Origin: Daphnia carinata
Lineage: Eukaryota > Arthropoda > Branchiopoda > Diplostraca > Daphniidae
Assembly (NCBI RefSeq): GCF_022539665.2
Contig: NC_081333.1
Span: 1,798,001 to 1,862,000, forward strand
Direction of reading: 5' to 3'
DNA: 64,000 nt
The notes beneath the pieces are model-generated. The model had not been told where the DNA came from. It did not search any database and was given only the letters and a program-made list of their open reading frames with translations. Made by a program: the position numbers and the translations under genes. Of this stretch, positions 24,013 to 36,793 are shown piece by piece (the first letter of the stretch is position 1; each line of letters begins with the position of its first letter).

Positions 24013-27000
24013 TTAACTTGTTTCCATGACTTCATCACTGCGTGTCGCTTGAATTTTGGCTGCAGTATATGGAATAATAGCGGTATTTAGACGTAAACGG
24101 CTGAGTCTACAGAAAATTAGTGTTTATAGATGTTCTACGAATAGAAAAAAAAATCAGGCTAACCTTTGCATATGACGTTCATTGTACATCAGTAATCCCG
24201 CAATGGCGCTTTTCATTGAAGGCAGGCCAAAAAGCTCTTCGGGTGTATGATTAGCTAGCAATATGTTAAGGACCATCTGTTCAAAACACAATGAAAGATG
24301 ATAAAAACTACATTTGTCTACTTTTCGTGCATGTGCAGTCGCTACTACCTGTGCTTGATGGCAATGTCTGCTATTAGTATTCCATGATGTAGAGTAGCGC
24401 AATAAGCTGTCTTTTTGATTCGTTGATAATTTAACAACCATCTTTTCCAAATCACTTAATGCGCCTTCACCTTGATCCATCAGTTCTAAAAAGGTAGACT
24501 ATTTAAGAAAGAGTGTGGGGTAAACATTTTGACCACATACCTTTCAGAATGTTCAGAGTCCGGAAGGGTTGGTCTAAATGAATAGCCAATCCTAAAGCTT
24601 CTAACAACAAACCTTTCTGCAACAGGTTCGCCAACTGCTGTTCTTCCAGTAATCTTTTTTCTTTTTCTTGAACTGCAGCTTCTCTTTCTTCTTTTGTAAC
24701 GTCTTTCCATAAAATAAGGGCCGAGTCACCAGCACCGCTTACCAGTAAAGAATCATCGCTTTTGACTTAGAATAAAATGGTTAAAGAAAGTTTTACTTCA
24801 GCCATTTTTTTGTTTCATTCTGTAAACCTGTATTACCTGCTAAAGCCCAAACTTTGCTTTCATGGGCATCCATTGTGGCAACACATTCGCTACTCTTTAT
24901 TGTCCACAATTTAATTAGTCCATCCGAAGCAGCGCTAACCAACTGGTAGCCTTTGGACACGAAATGAATCCGTAGGACAGAACTTTCATGCCCTTCCAAA
25001 GTCTACGAATTCAAAAAGCAAAGGTAAAAATACGTTTAAGAAATAGTAAGTTGAACGATACCTTTAGGCAAGAGTAATCTATTAAACTCCATAGCATGAT
25101 ATTTCCATCCGTTGACCCGGATGCTAAGATCTGGTCGGCAGGAGAGAACTGGACGGCCCACAGCCCTCGCCGATGACCCCGTAATACTCCTAACAGTTTC
25201 AAATCGGAACTGGACCAAATTTTAGCAAGTTTATCTTGTGATCCAGATGCTATCAAATTATCATTCGGTGAGATGCAAACGGCGTTGATGTCCTTGTCAT
25301 GTGCTACAACTGTATGCAAGACTGACAAGCTTTGATTTTCTTCAACTGGTATCGGGTTCAATTTCCATATTTTTAAGCAGGTATCTTGACTCCCGCTAAC
25401 AAGGAAAGACAACTTTGACCGACTTAAGGCTACTGAGCCCACTGAGCCGGTATGAGCGTTGCCTTGCGCAATGCAGGATATCTCGAAAGGGGATTGCAAC
25501 ATTTTCCAAACTCGGACAGAGTTGTCCTAAAACACTGATGGTTAAACATACAACCGACGAAAAGAATTTCAGAATGTAATAAAAACCTTGCTGCTGGTTA
25601 CGAGAATGCTAAAATCCGACTTGGAAGTCGCAAGTGCAAGTACCAGATCAGTATGGCCTTTGAGAAGCGTGCAATTCATTGTTTCAATGTCATAAACCTA
25701 CAAATGAAAGAAAAAATCAATAAATAATTGTGATTTCAGCAAATTTTGGGCACCCATTCTCTAGTCATACTTTAACGTGTATGCTATTTGTAGCCACTGC
25801 AAGATGAGTTTCTCCTTCTCCAAACCAAGCAATGTCCAAAATATCATCGTTATATCCTGCATACTGTTTAAACGACACATTATTAACGATTAAATATACG
25901 GTTTGCTTGTGACAATTTTTACTTGTTTGACAAGTGCCAAATCCTTAAGTCGGTGCACTATGATATTGTGATCAAATGTGATTACGTAAAGGTGATCATT
26001 AACTTCGTTGTATTCAAATTGTGTGATCGTTGGTGCCCCTTCCACAATAGGTTGGCTGACCAACGAATCCGTCTGTGTAAATACCTCTGTGCCGTTCTTC
26101 ACATTCCAAACGCGTAGAACACCTATGCAATTATACCTTGAAACCATTTGTTTTTGTTCAACCAGCTAACTGAATTTATCCATACCTCGCTCGCCTGCAG
26201 AGATGACGTGGGGATTGTTCACATCTGTGACCTTCAACAGTGGCATAGATTCACCAAACTCAATGGGTACTAAGGACTCCGTACATTCGTAGGTGGGAAT
26301 GATTCGAAGTTGAGAATAGCTTTTCAAATCCCAATGAATTAGCACTTTATCTCGACCAGATCTGATAATAACAAGTTGAGATATTAGATTGGTTAATTGA
26401 ATGAAAATATGGGCATATTTACGAAACAGCTTGATTTAAGCTTGTGAAAATGGTGAAGCCTGTAACAGCGCTAAAGTGGCCTTCTAGTGTTCCTAAGATC
26501 TTGGACGTTTTCAAATCCCAACATCTAATTTTGCAGTCCATGGAAGCCCCAAAGATCATAGACATTTTGGGATCAGGATGGAATTTGATCATGCTAAACA
26601 AATGTGAATGAGAATCAATCATGCTTTAGAAATTTCTGTTCTGCTATGAATTACTCACCTGTAAACACCACTTCCTCCTTTAAGATTGTGAGTGCAATAT
26701 TGTCTTCTTATATCCCATACTTTTAGTGATCCATCAGTTCCTCCACTAGCAACTAAGGTTGTTGTGGTATCAAATACAAGTTCAACAACTGGAGTAAGAT
26801 GTAAGGATTTCCATGTCCTGACAACAGTTCCATCTAAATGAAGTTCAGATGTTATATGTTATGCCTATTCAATGTATGACACCATACAATCAGATGAGAG
26901 GAAGGGTAATTTATACTACCTTTCCAGTTCCAATGCCTGAGTAGTCCTGATTTGTGACTTGATACTAATGTTTCATCATCTACGCCGACGGTAAATGTTA

Positions 27001-27319
27001 CAACTTCATCTTCTTCTTGTATGAGACTTCTGATGGTTTTACCATACTTGGTGTCTATGACATGAATTCTGTCACCACACTGGCACAACAGGAATTCACC
27101 ATCTTTATTGACCTATAGAAAATTGTCATGTTACACAGTCACTGTTACACTCTATCAATCCACTTTACAATTTCAAATACCTGAACTTTACCCCCAGTGA
27201 AAAATGGCTCCAGTTTGACAGAGACATTGTAACTAAGTAATAAATAAGTATTAAGTTTGAAAATATTAAATTTTAAAATGAGCTTACTTGGCTTTCAAAC
27301 GTTCCGGAGGAGGTGCCAT
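24013..27319 (-). CDS. TBL3: Transducin beta-like protein 3 / UTP13, small-subunit processome WD40 protein
   Basis: Nucleolar U3 snoRNP (UTP-B) component needed for 18S rRNA processing. ATG at 27319-27317 (MAPPPERLKAK), stop at 24015-24013. Two tandem WD40 propellers are spread over about 13 exons, with blades such as LVASGGTDGSLKVWDIRR, MSMIFGASMDCKIRCWDLK, ILVTSSKDNSVRVWK, FLVSGSQDTCLKIWK, LIASGSQDKLAKIWSSSD, ILASGSTDGNIMLW and LVSAASDGLIKLWT. After the last blade (SGAGDSALILWKD) comes the C-terminal UTP13 helical domain (TKEEREAAVQEKEKRLLEEQ to the end), including LNILKELMDQGEG and NERHMQRLSRLRLNTA. This tail separates it from other WD40 proteins. Confidence 0.92.
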
Positions 27320-27846
27320 GTTACTGAATTGCAACAGAACAAAAAAAAAGGCTCGTTAAAAGTTTATATAAACTGCAACCAGAAACTAAGAACTAAATAC
27401 GGCACAACACACGTGTTTCACAAACATTTGCAGAGCTACGTCGTCTGCAATAGCCGTACTTGCATCAATCGCTGTTTGGGAGCAGCACAGATAATGGCGC
27501 ATTTTTTTTAAATTTCAGTTAAATTAAATTAAAAATAAATAACAAAACAACAAATTAATAAACAAAATTTCAGTTTTTCACCAATAAAAACGCATAAAAA
27601 GAAGCAATAAACAGGTATTCATTCCTAAAGGGATATGTTTAAGATTTTCACAAAATCTGGAATCAAACAATTAAGATTAGTTCCATATTCGCTCCTAAAG
27701 GAAATGTGCAACACAATAATTATTTTCGTATGTAAATTTTTTGCTAAGACGAAAATTTCAAACACAAGATGACTGAAGTGATTCAGAGCTTAGGAAAACA
27801 TAGATATCTTGTTATTTTATGACGCTTGGAGGAAGGAGCAAAAATT
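27320..27846. other. Spacer between TBL3 start and XRCC4-like stop
   Basis: AT-rich; 5' flank of TBL3 and 3' flank of the XRCC4-like gene. A plus-strand frame at 27257-27511 is low-complexity and unsupported. Confidence 0.5.
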
Positions 27847-28833
27847 CTATTTGTTTTCTTCATCTGTATCAATATCTGTGTCACCCTCATAGTCGTCCAT
27901 CCTTGATGTGCTTTGTCTTTCTTGGGTTTGAGGAGCACTCAGAACGCTTTGAGTTTTCGATGGCTCGTCTTTCGTGCTGGCAGTTTCTAAAGTACTGAAT
28001 CTTAGACCTATGGCAAAATAATTCATTACCTATAATACCTGTTTCTAGCCTTTCCTTCAGATGATTAAAGGCAATGCTAAACTGTGTGTATAAGCTCGGT
28101 GTTAAATCTTCCACAATAGTGACATATTTTGTACATCTGTCCATCAACATTGCTGTTTCTAATAAAATAATTAGATGGGGAAAAAAAAGGAATATAGATT
28201 TTTAAAAAAATATATAATATGAATTCTTTGCTGAATTGTTCTTTTATATAATTTGAAGTAATCCATATAATACCTTTGTTAAGCTTTTCAATTAGGTTAT
28301 CCTTTACAACAAGTTCATCAGACATTTCAGTTATATTTTTGGCAATGGCTGCCATAAATTCTGGAAGGCTGATTTTTAGCTCAATTTCTTTGAGGTGCAT
28401 AACAGCTATTCGAAATGATAACTCTTTAGAAGTCAGTTTTTTTATCACTAGAATATCATTAGTAAGGCTTATATGATAGGACGATGGAGATCTCGTAGCT
28501 TCTTCCAGTTGAGACTTATAGTCAGTCAGATTTAGCTGTAACTGTGCAGCCATTGTTTCACACTGTTCCTCTTCTATCTTTAGAAAACATTAGGCAAATA
28601 ATACAGTATGTTAAATTGCGGTCATAACTTAAATATAAGCAAAAAAGTCTTTAAAATTTAAAATGCTTATGATAAGTGTTCAAAACGTTGTTTTTTGCGC
28701 TAACACATACCCGTCCTTTCCATGTTTTACAGTTTTCATAGTCAAAAAGTGATACTTCTCCGTAACTTTCTGTCCATGTTAAGCGTAACAGGTATGTGCT
28801 TTTATCATTCACATTTATGTTTATGAAAGCCAT
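27847..28833 (-). CDS. XRCC4: XRCC4-like DNA double-strand-break repair protein
   Basis: Likely scaffold for DNA ligase IV in non-homologous end joining. ATG at 28833-28831 (MAFININVNDKSTYLLRLTW), stop at 27849-27847. The N-terminal head domain shows the family order of a Trp after about 20 residues, then DYENCKTWKGR, then the conserved helix IEEEQCETMAAQLQLNLTDY, then strands ending KELSFRIAVMHLKEIEL. Next is a long coiled coil (MSDELVVKDNLIEKLNKAM; LYTQFSIAFNHLKERLETG). The C-terminus is short and acidic (YEGDTDIDTDEENK), as in XRCC4, where such tails are CK2 substrates. Four or five exons join in frame. Sequence is strongly diverged, so XLF or PAXX is a weaker alternative; the head layout favours XRCC4. 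Confidence 0.75.
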
Positions 28834-29076
28834 TGTTAACGACACAAGGAAAGAAAATTTAGAATAACGTAAGCCTTGAGAAGTTGAGACTTCGTACTGT
28901 TTTGATTTTTCTGCAAGGTTGCCATTTATTGTCATTCTTTGCTTCAACTGTACTTACTTATTGCATTTTTAATCGGTATTTACACAGGTAAGATCCCACT
29001 ATTTTCCCGTAAAAAGTTTAATGAGCAACAAGAAATAACAACAATTATTCCAGATAAGGTAGGGGAAATTCCAAAT

Positions 29077-32000
29077 TTATCGTATGTGAGACAACCCCAT
29101 TTGTTGGCGCGCATATTCCCAAATAAAGACTATTAACGTACGGAAAAAAAAAAAGAAGAGATACGTATTAACAAAAAAAAACATAGGTAAAATATACTTT
29201 ATGCTTACTGGCTCCGGTGACATGGACGTTCATTGATCTAATTATTCCCTCTTGTGGCACTTCAACGCAGACATCAAGGTGTTGAATCAGCTCGACAGGA
29301 ATGCCTTCTTTTTCATGACTAGTTTTCCACAACAACTATACTTTAAAGGATTTGATATTAACATAAAGTAAAAATAGTTTACCCAAGAATAAGAGCTGAT
29401 TTTTTGGGAAAAGTGAAATGATTTAAGGGTTGGCTGCTCGCCGTTTGTTCCGCCCCGACAACAGTGTAGCCTTCCAGCTTTAGTTGTTTTACATATTCTA
29501 CTAGTTGAAACGGCTTTATCTAAACACAGAAATGAAAAAACATAAAAAAAATTGCTATTTTTCTATAAATAGAAACATACTTCAAGTACGTTGATCCATT
29601 TTTCAGCCGAAACACTGAGGCTTACGAAATCTTTCTCTTCAGTGATCCGCAATGAGGACAAGACGAAATCTCTTACGCCGAGTACTTCACAAGTCCGACA
29701 CAATCCTCCTAAATTTGGTATCCGATCGACAAGCGAAGCAATCACAATAAGATCATTTGTAGTAGTCTTCTTCCTGCCGGCAGATACGACAAGGCTATTG
29801 ACATCCGGTAGCATTTGCTTCCACGGTGTTATCTTTTTCTGAACATTCCGAACTGCCATTGCTGGACTAACGGAATCATCTTGAGTGAAGGCTGGCGCAC
29901 CTCCAGCTGCCCTGGCCACCCATTCAGCTGGTTGACAATCGGCTAGTTGTCCGTCCGCATTGCGACAAGGAATCCAAGTTTTAACGCCATCAAACCATTC
30001 GGCAGGTAGCCACTCTTCGCAGACCAAATGTGAAAGTCTTGGTAAATGATAACATAGCGTCTCCAAAGTAAAATGGGATAAAGGGTGGAAAACACTGAAA
30101 TAGAAATCTTGGCTCAATTTTTCTAAATTTCGTTGCGTATTTGGCATGTCGGGGGCATGGCGCAAAATCTGTTGAGTTGTTGAATATATTTTCAGTAACG
30201 AATTAATTTTTGAGGATTCGCAGACTGTCCAAATTATTCCAAGAATGACAGTGGCGTAAAGACGGGGAGTAAAATGTTGAGCCATAGCCCACGGAATAAC
30301 GCGTGGTAAGGCATTTGATGCAAATGATGCTAATCTTTCACAATCAGCTAGGCAACGAGTTTCATGTCCTATTATGGACAAAAAGGAGACCATTGAACCG
30401 GCTCTCTGTTCTACTGCGTCGTCCATTGTTTTCCAGAAAATCTTTTCTAACTCTGGCGAGTGATAAATGGTCCGTACCACCGTCCACTCTTGCAAAAATC
30501 GAACGCTAGGTTGTGGATTGTCATCCACTAGCCCTGAAAGGGCTGCTTCCATAATTTCTGTTGCTAGTTTGTGGCCAAGTGGTAATAAATCCTGTAAGAT
30601 TATTAATGCAAGCCACAAGCGATGCTTTACGCGATGTCCATGTGAGCTGGAAAAATAACGCGTTTTCGTCTCTGACATGGTCTTATCTTCTTTCAGCAAG
30701 GCTTCCACTAGACTTTCTACCATGGCCATGTGCTGTTCGTTCAACTTGTTGAAGGAAAGTAGGAAGCGCAAGCCTTGGAAGCGTACTTTCCCGTCAGCCA
30801 TGTCTTCACTGTACAAACAATTTTAACAATGTTAAACAGAAAAGATTAAACTTGCCGTTAAAATGGCAATACAAAGTAACTTCATACCTCCGAAGGTGAA
30901 TATTTGCAGGACATCGTTCGCCTAGGGAACGCACAAAGGCACAAGTTTCAAAAAATATCCTGTAAAATGTCAAAATAAGCCGAAAACGGATTTTAGGTAA
31001 TAAATAGGTAATAATATAATTTTAAATATTTAATAAAGAATGAAAATTAAGTAAATTTAATTTAAAAAGTGATTTACATTTCATCCCGGCGATGAATCAG
31101 TCCAAAAGTAATGAGATCAACGACGAACTGGATCGTATAGGAATCGTTTGATGGGAAGGCAGTGGTGGTCCAGATATCAATTATGCGTTCAGCAGAGAAA
31201 TTGAAAAGTTGCAGAATATTCTCTCCTTGGTTTTTTAATTCAGAGAGAAAACCGAAAAGCTGTGGGCGAATTTCAGGATGCTCCATTAGAGAACTATTGA
31301 AAGCTGTTTTGGCAAATTGTTCCATCAGGTCCCAAAAATGGTCCGAACGGCGATATTCAAAGCACACAGTCCAACAGGCTTTGAGGCTTGAGAGGCATAG
31401 GTCGGGATTAGATTCACACACTTTGGGCAAAAGATGACCCAGACAGTTAAAAATCGATTTCACAGCTTCCACACCAGCTATATCCATTGCACAAATCACT
31501 TCATTTACCAATTCCTCCGGATTTAATTTGGGTTCTATGAATGCTAGGCGTTGCTGTATCAGTGTCCATAGTTGAGAAAAGTAATGGGACATAAAAGCGC
31601 CCCATGTGACATATTCTAAGGCGGAATCATCACGTTGTGGAGCGCGGCAATGCATTTTTAATGAAATCATTTCATGGATGAACTGGTCCACTACAGGCTG
31701 GTTGAATCGGGCAATAAGGTACAATATAGAAATGCTTTTAAATTTTTCTAGGGCAGAACATCCATCAAGTAATTTACGTGCCATCATCTCTAACCTCTTT
31801 CCAGGTGCAGCTATCACTCCGATAAGATCTTCTGTTTTTGCAATGGATTCCAACACCGATAGGCTTTCACAAACGCTATTGTAGTTCGCTGCCGATTCGA
31901 TTTGATCGAGACAATAATGTATCACCGACTCGGTGAATGGAAATACCAGGCGGAGAACTGCAGTAGAATTTGAAGAACGAACTTCATCTAACAACGTAAC

Positions 32001-33803
32001 CATCAATTTCATTCGTTGATTTAACGTGCGCGGATCCGCATACAAGCGAGTATGGCAGTCTATGAGAGGCTCCAAACGCATCTGCATTTGTCGTATGCCT
32101 TCTAAGTCGGTAGTTTCGACATCCATTAACAAAACTGCGAATCTAGCCACAGCTGTGACATCCACTGAGTAGGCAGTGCGAACGTCACCACTTGGTTCAA
32201 AATGCATGGACAAAAGTTGACCGAGCAACTGCCCGTGCTGAACTGGAGTAAAATTTTCGTTTATCCAAATCTTCAGAGTGGCATAGAGAGGAGCTGTGCG
32301 GATGTAACTTTCATGAGGATTGAGAGTTGCTAAAATGAGCGCTACCCACAGTAGATTTTCTTGAGAGACTACGATCATGTTCAATACGAATTCCAACAGT
32401 AGTCCCTGTATGGCTCCACGAAGCAGCGGGTGGTGCGTGTGCAAGGCACTGCGAAGAAATTCCAGCACAATCTGAAGGGCTTCGCCGTCGAGAATTGCGT
32501 TTCGTGGAAGGGAGGCAAAGGCGTAAACCAAATGAAATAGACCAACCGCGTTCCATGGAACGAGGGACATTTTACCTAGTAACCGGATAAAGAATCCTTC
32601 GCGTTCCATTTCCATTGTTGCACATTTTTGCAAGAATTTTCCCAAATCTATTCCCAATTGGGGAAGCTGGCATGCTTTTTCTCGGACGTAAAAAACCATA
32701 TTGTTAAGACCCATAAGTAGAGCATCGTAAAGCCAATCACTTTGTCCAATTCCAGGCCAGTGTTCAACTTTTAGCTGGCAGAGTTTATGTAAGCCCCATT
32801 TGATTACTTGGATATTTTCGTGAGATAAAATCCGTTTATAAATACATAATATCCAGGAAGGATCAGATTCTTTCTTGATAAGTATGCGGTCTTCCAATGA
32901 CTTCATTCTGGTAAGCACAGGGTTTACAATATGCATTTGTTTCTCTTCTAATGTTTCCATAACCAAAATGAAATCATTGAAGAGGTTGACATTTGCGTCC
33001 GTTGCGTCCACATAGCGCTTCAATAAATACTGTGAACGTTTGCGATTCAGCGCTGCTGGGTTGGACAGGCCTCGCTGGATTGCACGATGAAACCATGTTT
33101 CTTGCAAGACAGTGTGTTGAATGTTTTTGGAAAAAAGAATATCTCCAACACTACACAAGGCAGTGAGGCCAGGATGGTTTGCGAGTTTATCCAAACTGTT
33201 TTCTGCTTCAAAAAGTTCCTGAATGGAATTACAGACTGTTTCAAATAATGATTCATGATTGATTACAGCAGGTAGCATGAAGGCTAGTGCTTCAACAATG
33301 GAATTTTCGTTCCTGGATTGAATCATTGCTGGAATGACTTCTAATAATTTAGTTTGATTTTTAAGCATACCAGTTTTCACAAATGTTGGTAAAGTCAATG
33401 ATAAAACTGTTGTTGCGGTTTGATAATCTATAATACAATCATCATGCTGTTGATGGGTATTTGACTGTTGAATAATATTGAACTGCAGGTCTTCAAGAAA
33501 AGCCTCAAGCTCGCTTTCAATGTCCACTTTTTCTGCTTTCTCAGATAGAATTACAAGAATCTTGCAAATAATTCTAGCTTGAGCAGAGTTGTCTTGTTTT
33601 TTTAAGTGTAACAAACAAGTATTAACAATTTCTTTTGCATTAATCTTGACACTTTTTCCGGCGCTGCTCAAGAGAAGATGAAGAACCTTCCAGTTGTGAA
33701 TGGGATCGGCACCTGATTTCAAATCATCCAACACTTTTTCTACAGCTTCCTCCAAACTCTTTTCACTAACGAAATTGAGAACGAAGGAAATATCTTCACC
33801 CAT
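29077..33803 (-). CDS. TARBP1: TARBP1-like SpoU (TrmH) RNA 2'-O-methyltransferase
   Basis: Large protein of about 1450-1500 residues, matching TARBP1 and yeast Trm3, which methylate the 2'-O of G18 in tRNAs. ATG at 33803-33801. A single 909-codon frame (33803 to about 31078) encodes alpha-helical repeats. It is spliced through a small exon (about 30960-30888) to a second long exon from 30810. The C-terminus is the knotted SpoU domain: motif 1 [20 protein letters not shown], then [20 protein letters not shown], then the SAM-site loop [19 protein letters not shown]. The last exon adds [17 protein letters not shown] and TAA at 29079-29077. The residues forming the SAM pocket (Asn-Val-His-Val) are present, so it should be active. 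Confidence 0.88.
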
Positions 33804-34384
33804 TTTTGGTAAAGAAATGTAAAATAAGAAGTGGTAAAAACGCTTATGGTAACAATAACTAGCCTTTCAAACAGAGCACGATATACCCTACTCTTCAAAT
33901 CACGTTTTTTTACACGTTTTTGAAGCAGACGATGCAGCTTTAAATATCGATAAACCCTGGTAACGAGCAATCGATAGATTTTTGAATACGATTAAGGCGC
34001 CAAGTATCGAATTATTTGTATACTAGTCTTCCTACCTACTAGCCTGCTAGCCGCACTACTGTACGCTCTACTGGTGTTAAACACAGTAAGCAACAAAAAC
34101 AGATAGAGAGATAAACAGATACAGAGAAAAACGTGTTAAGAAGAAGAAAAACTAAAACTAAGAAAACAACAAAAACTTAGGTATCGAGGAGGATCACATA
34201 GCCCGATTATTAGCTGCCTGCATCCATGAACCTAGTGGCCATGGGGAGGCTTACCAACAACCTACGAGCTACGATTACCTCTTCTCTACCTAAGCTTTTG
34301 GGTCGATCTTCGATGTAGTGAAAGGTACTACAGATCGATGTGAAACGTCTGTATATGTGTATGTGTGTGTTTTTTAAGTGTGCT

Positions 34385-34690
34385 ATTTTAGCCCCTTTAT
34401 ATTAGGCATGGCTCTTCTTCTTCATTCTTCCTTGCTTCTTTCTTGAAATGATGTCCGAAGCGATGAATAACTTGCGTAATTCGACGAGATGGAGAATCTT
34501 GCGAATCCGTTGTGATGAAGATGCTGAATGTTGCGTAATCCAATAAGATGAATCTTGAATGGGAGGAGAGGGTGGGTGGGCGGAGAGCTTGGAGGGAAGG
34601 GAGGGCATGGAAATTTGAGGTGGCGGGATTTGAGCCCGGGACTACAGAATACAAAGCGAGGGCGATAACCATTGTGCCAGGACCGCACAT
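34385..34690 (-). mobile_element. tRNA-derived SINE
   Basis: Read on the minus strand, 34685-34620 is tRNA-like: A box TGGCACAATGG (34679-34669), a TTTGTAT loop where an anticodon would sit, and B box GGGCTCAAATCC (34637-34626). The anticodon and acceptor stems do not pair, so it is not a functional tRNA. It is followed (34620 down to about 34385) by a pyrimidine-rich segment and a body with repeating ATTACGCAA...ATTC...CATC blocks, the layout of a tRNA-headed SINE. Confidence 0.6.
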
Positions 34691-34762
34691 TCCAACCACT
34701 TTTAGCTTTACGTGTCACCCGTTCAAATACGCGTTTATGTACACACAAAATAAAGTGATGTA

Positions 34763-34830
34763 TGGGCCTGTGGCATAATTCGCGGCTGCAATGCTGAATT
34801 CGCGGGTTCGAATCTTTGTTAAATAACTTT
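34763..34830 (+). mobile_element. Second tRNA-like SINE head or tRNA pseudogene
   Basis: A box-like TGGCATAATTCG (34771-34782) and perfect B box GGGTTCGAATC (34804-34814) with near-tRNA spacing, followed by a short T-rich stretch. The stems are not convincing as a tRNA. It lies about 90 bases from the minus-strand SINE head, in opposite orientation. Confidence 0.45.
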
Positions 34831-35177
34831 ATATTGCTTTTTATTTTATTTAAATATTTTTTTTGCGTTTAGCAAGGAATCTTATTTCATTACCACATAC
34901 AAGATTTTCTATGCTACCCTTTTATGAACTGCACTACAAGAAGGGTTATATTGAGCAATACCACCTCTTGAAGAACATTAAATAGTTTTTGGTTGAATGG
35001 CTACATGTCAGATTTTAAACAAGCAAGAAATTGTCATAGTACGACTTAAATGGACCAGAGGCATCTGAAAGTGAATTTGCATCAATCTCCCTATATATTT
35101 TTCACATCGATAACTGGTGAAGTGAATGAAGCTTAATATACTTTTAGTTTGTTGAATCGCTTATCAAAGCGGTGCAT

Positions 35178-36793
35178 TTAACCGGCTCTGCTATCAACTT
35201 CTTTTGTATTATCCGCCAAATTGTTCCAATCAGGGACGCGGTTGGACTGCACGTACACTTCACGTGTATAACTTCGTGTAGCAATCGCTTCCGTTGCACC
35301 CAATATCGCTCCTATTGAAATCATGTTTTAGTTAACGACAATTTCATTTCAAAATAACATAATGTAAAGGGATACCTCCGAGCCAAGCAGTGTAGTTGGA
35401 TTTCGCAGGTGGCTTATGAACTTTTAGTGCTTTAAGAGCTATCCGGCTGGAATATTTGGGGTGTTGCTGCAAATCCTTTATTTCAGCCAGTAGACGAAAT
35501 TTTAGACCAGGCAACATAGATCCTCCGCCTATTATTACGAGATTTTCGGCAAGCGGGACGCGGAAATCAATTGGTGACTGTTTTGGAAAAATGAAACTGT
35601 TCATTATCCCATACTGGTAGTTTTTTTAGAATGTATACGTACTGCGAGTATGCCATCCAGCACCATAGATGCGAGTGATACCATCTCATTATCCGTTTCA
35701 AAAAGAACTTCGGCTGATTCTTCACGGACAGACCCATCCAAAGTCAAATTATTATTGCCAGACAAGGGATAAAGAATGGTGGGAGGTGGCACAGGTGGCG
35801 ATGGCCCATCTTCATCCGTCCGAGCAGCAACAAGTTGACGGGCTCTTGGCAGCGTAGTAACAAAACAAGTGCGTACCACAATATCTTCTAAGATTGCCCG
35901 AGATAGCTTCGGCATAACATCAACCAAGTCGACTTTTTGACCACCATTTCCCTGTACTTTAGCGCGTAGCAACAAAAGAGACTCTAACCGTCTGTAAAGA
36001 ATTACATGCTACATTAATAGTTGGAATAAACCTGCAATGCTAAACTACAGGGCATGACAGCTATCTTATACAATTGTTGTTTCAAATTTAAATCAATTGT
36101 TACCCTTGAATTGCTTTAGCTCCTAGAGGCTGGGCCTGATTAGCATGGATCAGAGGAGTTCCCTCACATACTGGTATCATGGTTGTTTCCTCATATCCAA
36201 TATCAATCACAAATGCAGTGTTGATCCCCAAGGTATAAAGAGTGACAAGATGAGAAGGCACAAACAGTACAGATGGTACCTAAATTTTAAAAAAAAACTA
36301 CTTCTTCTTGAATATTGGGTTTCAGAAATTAAAGGAAGGAATACCTCAAAATGAACATAAAGGACATTCGCCAAGACTTCACGAAACTCTGTTGGACATA
36401 ATAGAGATTCAACAATCACAATTCTTCTTTCTCTATGATTGACCAACAAATATCTGTAAAAAACAAAAACAAATTAACTTTTCTGATGCTTCGCTTTTTT
36501 TTTCTCACTATACTTAAAGAAAATATGGTGGAGAAATTTGACCAGATTGGAATGAAGTTCTTTTTTGGTTGAATATTCATGAAGATAAATGCCTTCCGTT
36601 TTTTTTGTTCCCTCTAACTTAGAGGGAATGATGACTCGAGGTTCGTTTTCACCAACAAAACCACACCTGTCAATAGTAAGAAAATCATGGCGATGGACTG
36701 AAAAGTGTAAAAGTGCTCAGTAAAACATTACTTTGTGTATGCTCTTCCGATTTCTAAGACTACGGCATGACGATCATTATCATGAATAGGCAT
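35178..36793 (-). CDS. ACTR10: Actin-related protein 10 (dynactin pointed-end subunit Arp11)
   Basis: Actin-fold subunit capping the pointed end of the dynactin filament, needed for dynein cargo binding. ATG at 36793-36791 ([21 protein letters not shown]), with an in-frame stop just upstream; stop at 35180-35178. Recognisable pieces: [36 protein letters not shown], then [19 protein letters not shown] (actin phosphate-2-type loop), [20 protein letters not shown] and [16 protein letters not shown]. Five to six exons. A Pro-rich insert (PSPPVPPP) lies near the middle. Length is close to the usual ~417 residues. Confidence 0.9.

Larger units (their letters stand above)
33804..35177. other. Intergenic island with SINE-like sequence
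   Basis: 1.4 kb between TARBP1 and ACTR10. Apart from the two tRNA-like heads listed separately, it contains A-rich and pyrimidine-rich sequence (34080-34180), a GT-rich stretch (34350-34375) and a poly-T run (34850-34865). Frames at 34397-34778 are part of the SINE and not genes. Confidence 0.5.

Noticed and set aside
28939-29136. Plus-strand 65-codon frame that looks like a small membrane protein
   Set aside because: It has no in-frame ATG and is antisense to the last TARBP1 exon (stop at 29079-29077), which has clear family conservation.
34397-34778. Overlapping frames of 68-108 codons on both strands
   Set aside because: They lie wholly within the tRNA-derived SINE and its flank.
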